A stretch of 64,000 nt of DNA from Oscillospiraceae bacterium (lineage in GTDB: Bacteria; Bacillota; Clostridia; Oscillospirales; CAG-272). The notes under the pieces are model-generated. The model was not told where the DNA came from and searched no databases. It saw only the letters and a list, made by a program, of their open reading frames with translations. Where the stretch lies: the NCBI GenBank assembly GCA_015064735.1, contig SVRP01000001.1:167293-231292 (forward strand), read 5' to 3'. This document shows, piece by piece, positions 23,337 to 30,651 of this stretch (its first letter is position 1; the number at the start of each line of letters is the position of its first letter). Made by a program: the position numbers and the translations under genes.

Positions 23337-24311
23337 ATGAAAAAAGAAAGAAAAAACAGACATTGTAATCAAGTTTCTTACGACGAGTATCCTTTTGAAG
23401 ATACCCGTTATTATGGATTGTGGGTTTCCGGACGCAGAGAAAGCTTGCAAGTGAAGATTGATCCAAAGCGTTTTCAAAAAGCTAACGGCATAGACTTCAC
23501 CCCGGAACAACTGCTGGTGATCAATAAAAGAAAGAGCCAATACTTTCATCCTGCAAAGCGTTCAAGGCAGGATTACTGTTGCCATGCTTTTGTAGACGAA
23601 TTATCGGCTATCAAATCCGATTGGGAGAATAATTTCAAAAAACATATAGAGCTAACGACCAAAAGCATTCAAAAGCCTCGTAAACTATATGCGGGTGATT
23701 ATTTTAATCTCCAAGCAGGAATCTCCGGTGTAAATTCAGCAAGTAGATGGGCTGAAATACAAAATTATCGCAACGAATATGAATATCAAGAAAAAATATA
23801 TGAGCTCGTTCATGGTATCTATTCGCAATTCATTCAGCAAATGGCCTCCAAAATCGAGGCGGTTACCGTTAGGATTCTTACTGATAAAGGAATGATCGAA
23901 GATCGTTTTGACCGAAATATTCTATATGGCGGAATAAACAACGATACACCTGTGCGCCGACTTCTTCATTTTTCGAGTCACGATAAGCTTTACTGTATTT
24001 GGAATTTTGTTAAGCACAACAGCATTTCCACATACAAAACACTCAAAGAACGTTTTCCTGATGTTGTTATAAACCAAGATTTTAAGCAAGGTGATAATGC
24101 CCTCTATTATGTAAATTTTTCAGAAGAACTCATTTTAGAACTCATTGACGGATTAACGGAGTTTTTCAAAGAATATTGCCAACTGATGTTTGGAGAAGAT
24201 TATGCGCAAGCTCAATGGAATTACTGTGACTATTTTTTAGATATAGTAAGAGATAATATTGAGATGATCACGAATCCGTTGGGGTTATCGTGGTGGGATG
24301 AGTTGGATTGA
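23337..24311 (+). CDS. Unknown 324-residue protein of the element
   Basis: 324 residues from the ATG at 23337 behind GGGAGAAG; a frame start at 23301 lies inside the terminator hairpin. Soluble and mixed alpha/beta, with no signal peptide. Notable parts are RRESLQVKIDPKRFQKANGI near the start, a helical middle and a C-terminal half rich in His, Tyr and Phe (LLHFSSHDKLYCIWNFVKHNSISTY). KHNSISTY resembles hydrophobic pockets of RiboL-PSP-HEPN or MAE_28990-like HEPN proteins, but I cannot assign it. Context among restriction and redox cargo makes a defence role possible. Confidence 0.75.
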   Translation: MKKERKNRHCNQVSYDEYPFEDTRYYGLWVSGRRESLQVKIDPKRFQKANGIDFTPEQLLVINKRKSQYFHPAKRSRQDYCCHAFVDELSAIKSDWENNFKKHIELTTKSIQKPRKLYAGDYFNLQAGISGVNSASRWAEIQNYRNEYEYQEKIYELVHGIYSQFIQQMASKIEAVTVRILTDKGMIEDRFDRNILYGGINNDTPVRRLLHFSSHDKLYCIWNFVKHNSISTYKTLKERFPDVVINQDFKQGDNALYYVNFSEELILELIDGLTEFFKEYCQLMFGEDYAQAQWNYCDYFLDIVRDNIEMITNPLGLSWWDELD

Positions 24312-24383
24312 ACCATTGGTACATTGTTTTTTATCTTTTGCGCTGTATAATATGATTATCAACATACACTTGGGAGGAACTGC

Positions 24384-24575
24384 ATGATGAAAAATCCAAT
24401 TTGGGATATAGATGACGGAGACTTTATGTTTCGAACATCTGATAATATGGCTATTGATTCTGATGGGCATATGATGATGCGAATGTCAAACAATATGGCA
24501 ATGGATATGGATAGCGGAGATATTCATTTCACGTCATCATGGAGCCGATATCAAGATGATGAAGAAGACGATTAA
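24384..24575 (+). CDS. Small Met- and Asp-rich protein
   Basis: 63 residues: MMKNPIWDIDDGDF, then two similar blocks (NMAIDSDGHMMMRMS and NNMAMDMDSGDIHF) and an acidic end. Over ten methionines and about sixteen acidic residues suggest metal binding or oxidant scavenging, but no family is known. GGGAGG precedes the ATG. It is followed by a second small gene and then by the convergent manganese catalase. Confidence 0.7.
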   Translation: MMKNPIWDIDDGDFMFRTSDNMAIDSDGHMMMRMSNNMAMDMDSGDIHFTSSWSRYQDDEEDD

Positions 24576-24593
24576 CTGAAAGGAGATCATATT

Positions 24594-24779
24594 ATGAGCA
24601 AAGGAAAAGGAGTGTCCGGAAATACTCATTCCCGTAGTCAACTCAACAATTACGCGAATCAAAATAACCCTAATAATTCTGCGAATAGAGCAAATAACAA
24701 CAATCGTTCTAATCAAATGAATCCGAACAACAGTGCCTATCAGCAAAGCCGTGGCGGAAATGGTAAAAAAGGAAAATAA
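24594..24779 (+). CDS. Small Asn-rich protein
   Basis: 61 residues, about one third Asn, with three versions of the block N-N-Y-A-N-Q-N-N-P-N-N-S-A (NNYANQNNPNNSAN, SNQMNPNNSAYQ). Highly polar and basic at both ends, likely unfolded on its own. Similar Asn-Pro-Asn-Asn repeats occur in short clostridial proteins of unknown role, sometimes next to DNA or spore proteins. AAAGGAG precedes the ATG, and a terminator follows. Confidence 0.7.
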   Translation: MSKGKGVSGNTHSRSQLNNYANQNNPNNSANRANNNNRSNQMNPNNSAYQQSRGGNGKKGK

Positions 24780-24789
24780 AGACGAATAA

Positions 24790-24824
24790 AGGGCTGACGA
24801 AACAAATCGTCAGCCCTCTTTTGA
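24790..24824 (+). terminator. Terminator after the small-protein pair
   Basis: AGGGCTGACGA (24790-24800) pairs perfectly with TCGTCAGCCCT (24807-24817), followed by CTTTTGA. Convergent with the catalase gene. Confidence 0.85.
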
Positions 24825-24829
24825 TACTA

Positions 24830-25492
24830 TTACTTAAACGACGGCGCGTGCGTCTCACCATTCGCAAACGTATTCGGTCCGGGGTTTGACAGTGAGAAAT
24901 ACATCTTCGCCGCTTTCGTCGTACCGAAATCATGGTTCGAGCCTGTTTCCTGAACCTTGTTGAAGGCATCACGGAACATCTGATTATGCGCTTCCTCGCG
25001 ATTGAGAAGAAAATCAATCGTTTCCCGCACCTTCTTGTCCTCGATCTGACGGTAGAGATATTCGTAAACCACCTTGGCTCTCTGCTCGGATGCGATATTG
25101 GAAAGCAGATCGGCGCACAGGTCACCCGTGACGGTCACGTAATCCGCCGTCCAGGAGTAGCCCGAAGAATTGATTAGTCCGGGATTCAGCCCCAGCAGAA
25201 CGTGAGTCTGTACCTCGCCCGCCTGCACCTTGGTTGCGTCCACGTCGTGACCGTTGAGCAGGTTGATTGTCTGCGCCACCATTTCCATGTGTCCCAGCTC
25301 CTCCGCGGCTATGTCAAGAAACAAGTCCTTGATCTCGGGGTCTTTAATACGAAAGCTCTGCGACATATATTGCATTGCCGCCTTCAGCTCGCCGTTACCG
25401 CCGCCAAGCTGCTCCTGAAGCAAAACCGCATACTGCGGATTTGGTCTCTCTACCTCTACGGGATGGAATAACATTTTTTCGTGTTTGAACAT
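24830..25492 (-). CDS. Manganese catalase family protein carried by the element
   Basis: 220 residues, a complete ferritin-like di-manganese protein. LGGGNGELKAAMQYMSQSF carries the first Glu ligand, AAEELGHMEMVAQTINLL the ExxH pair, and ASEQRAKVVYEYLYRQ with NREEAHNQMF the second Glu and ExxxH pair. It decomposes hydrogen peroxide in family members. It belongs to the same family as the CotJC that the element interrupts but is clearly divergent from it. A ribosome site (GGAGGT) precedes the ATG. It may supply catalase activity while cotJC is split; that is inference. Confidence 0.93.
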   Translation of the reverse strand: MFKHEKMLFHPVEVERPNPQYAVLLQEQLGGGNGELKAAMQYMSQSFRIKDPEIKDLFLDIAAEELGHMEMVAQTINLLNGHDVDATKVQAGEVQTHVLLGLNPGLINSSGYSWTADYVTVTGDLCADLLSNIASEQRAKVVYEYLYRQIEDKKVRETIDFLLNREEAHNQMFRDAFNKVQETGSNHDFGTTKAAKMYFSLSNPGPNTFANGETHAPSFK

Positions 25493-25625
25493 AGATACCT
25501 CCGTTTTTTGTATTCACCGTTATTATTTCCCAAAACGGCGGAAAATATATGGTCGAAGGTATAAAAATACGAAAAGTGCTTCAACAATCAAAATTTTTTG
25601 GATTTTTTTCAAAATATTTCTAAGT

Positions 25626-25669
25626 GGCACGAAATTGGCACAGTATTGGCACGATATTGGTATTGCGTT
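25626..25669. repeat. Four 11-bp tandem repeats ahead of a promoter
   Basis: GGCACGAAATT, GGCACAGTATT, GGCACGATATT and the divergent GGTATTGCGTT follow one another without gaps. The 11-bp step places them on nearly one face of the helix, as in operator arrays or plasmid iterons. The last unit overlaps the -35 box of the downstream promoter. Confidence 0.75.
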
Positions 25670-25715
25670 AACAGTCCTTATATGTTATAATATGTATAGT
25701 GGTAAAGTATACCAC
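25664..25715 (+). promoter_or_regulatory. Promoter and dyad operator of the 25735 gene
   Basis: TTGCGT (25664-25669), 16 bases, TATAAT (25686-25691), followed by the inverted repeat GTGGTA-AAGTA-TACCAC (25699-25715) at the likely transcription start. Together with the tandem repeats this is a heavily regulated promoter. Confidence 0.65.
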
Positions 25716-25734
25716 GAACAAAGAAAGGAGATTT

Positions 25735-26439
25735 ATGAAACTAACAAAAGAACAAACACAAGAAATTTTGAAAACCATTGATAAGGTTGAACGACAAACA
25801 GAAGATTTCACCTTAACACTCAGAAGAGCACGACGGGCAATCGAAATGAACGATCAATCTGCGCCGGAACTATTACTTACGGCATATGAGCAGAAAGAAA
25901 GGGCAACGTTGCTATGCCGTGCTCTTCCTATTTACTCCCCCGAACCTTTACTGCGGGAGAAAACAACGAAAGCATTGACCGACGCTGCTTATGCCAAATG
26001 CGGCTATACAGCGGAAGGATGGTTCTGCGCGGTCATTCCTACACTGCTACCAAAAAAGAGAAACACCTCTATCGGCTACATAAAGGAAATTATGTATGCT
26101 TCGTTAGAGCGTTTTTTTATGGACAAGCCGATGCGGAAGTTTGGAAAATGTACCGTCATATTTCGGCACGTCTACAACAGAGATAATCCCAAAAGAGCTT
26201 GGCGCGACCACGACAATATCGAGATCAAAACGGTCATTGACGCGATTGCGCTGTTCGTGATGGAGGACGATTCGCCCCACGTTTGTCAGCACTTCTATTG
26301 CAGTGCCGAGGGAGATCAAGATAAAACTGAGGTATACGTAGTTCCACAAGAGGAGTTCCTGATGTGGTGTAAAATACAACTCTCTATCCCCGATAACGGG
26401 CTGAAATTGTACGATTCACCACCTCAAAAACAGGTGTAA
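25735..26439 (+). CDS. Unknown 234-residue element protein (DUF6100-like?)
   Basis: 234 residues from the ATG at 25735 behind AAAGGAG. An N-terminal helical region (residues 5-65, LTKEQTQEILKTIDKVERQTEDFTLTLRRARRAIE) is followed by a compact domain (GWFCAVIPTLLPKK...KCTVIFRHVYNRDNPKRAWRDHDNIEIKTVIDAIALFVMEDD). The pattern recalls small clostridial plasmid/conjugative-element proteins grouped as DUF6100, from memory and not certain. DHDN...ID resembles a nuclease-like acidic cluster. Its repeat-rich promoter suggests a replication or maintenance role. Confidence 0.7.
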   Translation: MKLTKEQTQEILKTIDKVERQTEDFTLTLRRARRAIEMNDQSAPELLLTAYEQKERATLLCRALPIYSPEPLLREKTTKALTDAAYAKCGYTAEGWFCAVIPTLLPKKRNTSIGYIKEIMYASLERFFMDKPMRKFGKCTVIFRHVYNRDNPKRAWRDHDNIEIKTVIDAIALFVMEDDSPHVCQHFYCSAEGDQDKTEVYVVPQEEFLMWCKIQLSIPDNGLKLYDSPPQKQV

Positions 26440-26530
26440 AAACAGCGCTTTTTCGCCAAAAATTTTTTGCACCTTTTTTCAAAACCGAAAAGTCCTTGCA
26501 ATACAAGACTTTTTCGCATATTTAAGAGGA

Positions 26531-26572
26531 AAAAATCCGACGTTGTATCAAGCTAAGACGTCGGATTTTTCA
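26531..26572 (+). terminator. Terminator after the 25735 gene
   Basis: AAAAATCCGACGT pairs with ACGTCGGATTTTT around a 14-base loop, ending in a T-run. A second dyad (AAAAGTCCTTG with CAAGACTTTT) precedes it near 26490-26514. Confidence 0.8.
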
Positions 26573-26615
26573 TTTCAACGTTTACTGTTCATTAAAGAAA
26601 GGAGATAAACAAATC

Positions 26616-27755
26616 ATGACAAAAACAATGAAAAAAGACAGCCGGCTTTACCGCCTCATCAGCCTATTATCCGTCTGTGGCGAATACCCTGTGCGCTCTT
26701 TACACCTGCTCGGAAATAAACGTATGTATCGAAAATTGGTGGATGAGTGTATGAAACCTCTCACCGTTCGCAACCCCGAAACCGGGGAAGCGATCTCGCT
26801 TCCGCGGCTCTTCAATCTCTGCGGCAAAGGCAGACTTAAATCGATTCGACTGTACAGTGGTGCCCTCCCAATCTTAAAATGGATCGACGAGGGTGAGTAT
26901 TACAACATCATTTCAAACGGACATAATATGCCGATGAACGATCAACACCTTGACCGCAACCATCGAGTTGCCGAGGTCCTCGCCGTATGCCGTGATGCAG
27001 GCATCGAGATCTTCCCCCACAATCTTCCCAATTTTCAAAGAGACGAGTTTGACACGATCATCCCCCTCCGTCAACCGTTCTTTATGACAAGTAGAATGCT
27101 AAAATGGTTTGGTGGAGACGATGCAGCCAACAAAACCAATTTCACACGTTTGGTCGGTACTTTGTTTATTGGCGAGACAGATTATTTTGTTTATAATACT
27201 CGGTACACCCCGATGAAGTGGTCGGGGGCTGGAGAAATTAAGGCCAATATCAATGTAAGAACTCTCTTACAAAAGCCGCCCTTTCATAGAGCCTATTCAA
27301 TGCTGTTTGCCAATTCGGGCGAAATTGCAATGGATGCATATTTAGCAACTCATAAAATAAAAAATTCCAACTATCATTTTGATCAAATATATGACAAAAC
27401 GCATTTTATTCCGTTGAACGAATATGGAGCAAGATTTCTGCGCTTTTTTACAATACCTAACTGGCATGATATGTTGATTAAAAATATTTTTCAAACGGAT
27501 ACACTTACTCCATTTGTCGGAAATCACTTTGATAATTGCACTGATAATATTTACTCTTTAGTTTGGCTTGACGGCAATTTGCGTCGGTTATGGGCGGCTT
27601 ATCCCACAGTACATAAAACACGAATATATTGTTTTTGTTGGCAGGAGAGTTTTGTGCGGAATTATGTAGGTGATGATGTTGAAATATTGATTGTAAATTT
27701 TGACAAGGTAGAAAGCTTATTGTTTGACGAGTATGAAGAAGATGATGAATACTAA
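26616..27755 (+). CDS. Unknown 379-residue element protein with N-terminal winged-helix look
   Basis: 379 residues behind AAAGGAG. Residues 8-75 (SRLYRLISLLSVCGEYPVRSLHLLGNKRMYRKLVDECMKP...GKGRLKSIRLY) look like a winged helix, as at the N-terminus of replication-relaxation proteins of Gram-positive elements. The rest is a mixed domain with NHRVAEVLAVCRDAGIEIFPHNLPNF and a very acidic end (LLFDEYEEDDEY). I cannot assign a family. It has no close cotranscribed partner and ends at a strong hairpin. Confidence 0.72.
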   Translation: MTKTMKKDSRLYRLISLLSVCGEYPVRSLHLLGNKRMYRKLVDECMKPLTVRNPETGEAISLPRLFNLCGKGRLKSIRLYSGALPILKWIDEGEYYNIISNGHNMPMNDQHLDRNHRVAEVLAVCRDAGIEIFPHNLPNFQRDEFDTIIPLRQPFFMTSRMLKWFGGDDAANKTNFTRLVGTLFIGETDYFVYNTRYTPMKWSGAGEIKANINVRTLLQKPPFHRAYSMLFANSGEIAMDAYLATHKIKNSNYHFDQIYDKTHFIPLNEYGARFLRFFTIPNWHDMLIKNIFQTDTLTPFVGNHFDNCTDNIYSLVWLDGNLRRLWAAYPTVHKTRIYCFCWQESFVRNYVGDDVEILIVNFDKVESLLFDEYEEDDEY

Positions 27756-27797
27756 AGATAGCTAACAAGGTTCATCGGTTCAAATTTCGTCGAAAAA

Positions 27798-27836
27798 GGC
27801 AGAGGCGGCGGACAAATTTTGTCCGCCGCCTCTGCC
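27798..27836. terminator. Long perfect hairpin between convergent genes
   Basis: GGCAGAGGCGGCGGACAA pairs perfectly with its complement across a four-base AATT centre. The A-run on its left gives a U-run for transcripts of the long minus-strand operon; no T-run is present for the plus strand. Confidence 0.8.
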
Positions 27837-27878
27837 GTATCATCGTTGATTTGAATCATTGAATACTCAGGCAATTTG

Positions 27879-28271
27879 TTAAAACTCAATTACAACGGGC
27901 GTGCCACCGAAAGAGCTAATAGTCGCCACGACATTCTTCATATAGAACACCTGCGTGTTGCCATCGTTCTCGTCGTACATATGACGGAGATTCGGGTAAG
28001 CGTCGAGCATAGACTTCTTCGCTTCAAAACGGTCATCCGGGGTGAGCTCGCACGCAATACGAATCCACTCGCCGTCCTTAAATGCACAGATTTCAGCCTT
28101 GGGATTGGCTGCTAACTGATGGCTCGTGGGCTTTACCTTACCCGTCTGTATGTAGAGCTTGCCCTCAAACTCATTTATTGTTCCGAACGGGCGCACTCTC
28201 GGCTGATCGCCCTCAACCGTCGCCAAATAATATACCTCTGCATTTTTCAGAAAATCCAATACTCTTTTCAT
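27879..28271 (-). CDS. Pyridoxamine 5'-phosphate oxidase-fold flavin-binding protein
   Basis: 130 residues from the ATG at 28271 (AAGGAG ahead; six extra codons upstream lack it). FLKNAEVYYLATVEGDQPRVRPFGTINEFEGKLYIQTGKVKPTSHQLAANPKAEICAF is the FMN-binding split-barrel pattern of small PNPOx-like proteins, which bind FMN, F420 or haem. Substrate unknown. It is the last gene of the long minus-strand operon. Confidence 0.88.
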   Translation of the reverse strand: MKRVLDFLKNAEVYYLATVEGDQPRVRPFGTINEFEGKLYIQTGKVKPTSHQLAANPKAEICAFKDGEWIRIACELTPDDRFEAKKSMLDAYPNLRHMYDENDGNTQVFYMKNVVATISSFGGTPVVIEF

Positions 28272-28285
28272 AATCGTTCTCCTTA

Positions 28286-28654
28286 TCATTTTTTCTTTTG
28301 CTTGCCCTTGGTCGACTCAAAGCTCACATTCACAAGGAATTGCACCACATCATCGGGCGCATCGGGCAGAAGGACAGAAATCCAATGGAGCTTGTTCATG
28401 TGATACGCGGGATATACGCCGTCCACCGCGCCGAATGAGCCGAACATCTCCGTTGGCAATTTGAGATTTACCACATCAATCACCTCGTCACTGTCAAGCC
28501 CAAATTTTCGCCGTGAGACCTTCATCACAAGAGCATACCACTTGCGATTATCCTCGTGCCTCAGCACCGCCGTCTCAAAATTCTCGTCAAACGGATAGTC
28601 CGGCGATGTGCCGTATGTATTGAGGCAGTATTCGAGAAATTCTTGTTTTGTCAT
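28286..28654 (-). CDS. YjbR/MmcQ family protein
   Basis: 122 residues from the ATG at 28654 behind GTAGGAA. MTKQEFLEYCLNTYGTSPDYPFDENFETAVLRHEDNRKWYALVMKV...YHMNKLHWISVLL matches MmcQ/YjbR proteins, which have a double-wing DNA-binding fold of unclear function. It lies 23 bases after the 646-residue gene and 14 bases ahead of the flavin-binding gene. Confidence 0.88.
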   Translation of the reverse strand: MTKQEFLEYCLNTYGTSPDYPFDENFETAVLRHEDNRKWYALVMKVSRRKFGLDSDEVIDVVNLKLPTEMFGSFGAVDGVYPAYHMNKLHWISVLLPDAPDDVVQFLVNVSFESTKGKQKKK

Positions 28655-28677
28655 CGCCAAATTTCCTACAGTTGATA

Positions 28678-30618
28678 CTATTCACAGAGTTCAATTGGAT
28701 TTTCTTCATAAAACTTTAAGCAGAACTCTTCGTTAATTTTTATTATTATTAAAACCATAATCTTCAAAAATTCTAAATAGTTTTCAAAGTGTTTAGCTTC
28801 GTTTGTCGATGTTGTTCCGTGGCTGTACTTGTTTCGCAAATCGAGACCATCGCTATAGGTAGCTTTATTAAGAATGAAGTCAAGATATTGTTGTTCGGGA
28901 ATGGAAAACAAAGTTTTTCCTTCACTCAAATCATCCCTTTCAATTAGATCATCCAAAATGTTTTGTAAGGACTCGCAATAATTGTAACATAGCACTTCTT
29001 TGTCAAAGAGATGCTTTAACACAACCGCTTGCGGATTATTTATGGCATAAAATCCATCTATATCAGATATTGCGCCAAAGGAAATTAAACGTTGCAATGC
29101 TTCCTGTTGAAAATTACGATCTAACAACTTTTTGTCTATCTTTCCCAATGCCAATAGAGCCTCGCAGAAATTTTCATAACCACTTAAAGAACCATCATCG
29201 GAAAAACACAGCATTTGATTACTGAACAAATCATTTGCACAGCGAATTACTTGCTCACTTTTAGCATAAACATATTTTTTCTCTTGTAGGCTTATAAGCT
29301 GTGAGAATATGATGTGTTCTGAAGACATTTCAAAAAGTTCCGCATCAATAGCTCCGTATTTGCTGTATAACCTGTATTGCTTCAGCACTCTCTCCATCTC
29401 ACTTGCTATATTTTTGCATTTTTCCAAGTAAGAGGTTCCAGAAGATGGGGTGTTATAAGAAAATCCAGTAACAGCGAATTCGCTTGGTAAATATTCTTCA
29501 AAAAACCATTTGAAAATAGACTCAATATCTACATTTATTCGTTGTAATTCAACAAGATACCCTCTCAGTTGAAGGGAACAAAAATCTGACATCATAGAAA
29601 AAGTCGTAGAATCTCGGTAGGTTTTTATTCCCTTGACAGTGAAAACATCTTCCAAAGCAGATATTTGATGCCTATTTATAGGAAATGTAGAGCGAAAATG
29701 CAAATCGGTATAACCAAACATATAAATAAAATTATTCAGTAGAGTGGGATAATCTGTATTTTCGTATATCCACCTTCTATCATAAACAATTATTTTATCA
29801 CCATTTTCAGTGATAAGCTCGGATATTTTATCTGCATCTCTAAAAGACACTCCGATTTTACCATCCGTATGAATAGCAGAAGCTGATTTGCTCAATTCAT
29901 CAATCAAAACTTGCTCTTTTCGCTTTGCCATAAGGCGTACTTCATCATCCAAGCCTACCTGCATATCGTTTTGAGAAACTCGTAGCAGCTTTAACATGTT
30001 GATGTGAGAGCGTTCTGATTCAATATACGCAATATACAATGCCTTCAATTGTTCCGAAGAAAAGGTTTGCCTTATATACAATATTGGCTGTGGCTGCCGT
30101 TGCCTCTCAAACAGAGAGGATATTATGAATCGTATGGCGTATGGTTGTTCTAACAAATGTTGATAAATCACATCAGAGAATCGCTTTGACAAATCTTTCT
30201 GAGTAAGTATATCATCCACGTGATGCGGATTCTCATCTAAATAACTTTTGAACTTATCGTGGGTAATTCCTTCGATCTTCTTAAAGGAACACATAATACA
30301 CCAAAAATCTCGCGCATAGTGCGTGTCTATAATTTTAATTTGCTCGTCGAAATTATCTGACGTAATATTAGCAAAATACGCACCAATTTTCCGTTTTAAT
30401 GAAGAAAGATGTGTACGGTACTGTAGCTTGTCCTGTTCGAGGATTCCATCAATAGCATCGATGTTTTCTATGTATTCGACTACATTGTATATCTCCATAA
30501 TATCGTCTATTGAATACATATTATCAAGATTCGCCAATATAGTATCAAGTCGCTCTTTGAATACCCAAAACACCGCAGGTTCTCTATAAGCTACTCTTTC
30601 AAAATAAGATATTTCCAT
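28678..30618 (-). CDS. Unknown 646-residue protein of the restriction operon
   Basis: 646 residues from the ATG at 30618 (GGAGGTG ahead; an ATG five codons earlier lacks one). Soluble and mostly helical. The C-terminus has DGLDLRNKYSHGTTSTNEAKHFENYLEFLKIMVLIIIK; LRNKYSHG resembles the RxxxxH-type motif of HEPN ribonuclease domains and the LRNxxxHG pattern of DUF4209-like proteins. Position directly after hsdR suggests an added effector or accessory defence protein; that is inference. Confidence 0.78.
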   Translation of the reverse strand: MEISYFERVAYREPAVFWVFKERLDTILANLDNMYSIDDIMEIYNVVEYIENIDAIDGILEQDKLQYRTHLSSLKRKIGAYFANITSDNFDEQIKIIDTHYARDFWCIMCSFKKIEGITHDKFKSYLDENPHHVDDILTQKDLSKRFSDVIYQHLLEQPYAIRFIISSLFERQRQPQPILYIRQTFSSEQLKALYIAYIESERSHINMLKLLRVSQNDMQVGLDDEVRLMAKRKEQVLIDELSKSASAIHTDGKIGVSFRDADKISELITENGDKIIVYDRRWIYENTDYPTLLNNFIYMFGYTDLHFRSTFPINRHQISALEDVFTVKGIKTYRDSTTFSMMSDFCSLQLRGYLVELQRINVDIESIFKWFFEEYLPSEFAVTGFSYNTPSSGTSYLEKCKNIASEMERVLKQYRLYSKYGAIDAELFEMSSEHIIFSQLISLQEKKYVYAKSEQVIRCANDLFSNQMLCFSDDGSLSGYENFCEALLALGKIDKKLLDRNFQQEALQRLISFGAISDIDGFYAINNPQAVVLKHLFDKEVLCYNYCESLQNILDDLIERDDLSEGKTLFSIPEQQYLDFILNKATYSDGLDLRNKYSHGTTSTNEAKHFENYLEFLKIMVLIIIKINEEFCLKFYEENPIELCE

Positions 30619-30651
30619 CGTACACACCTCCATTCTTAATGAAAATAAATT

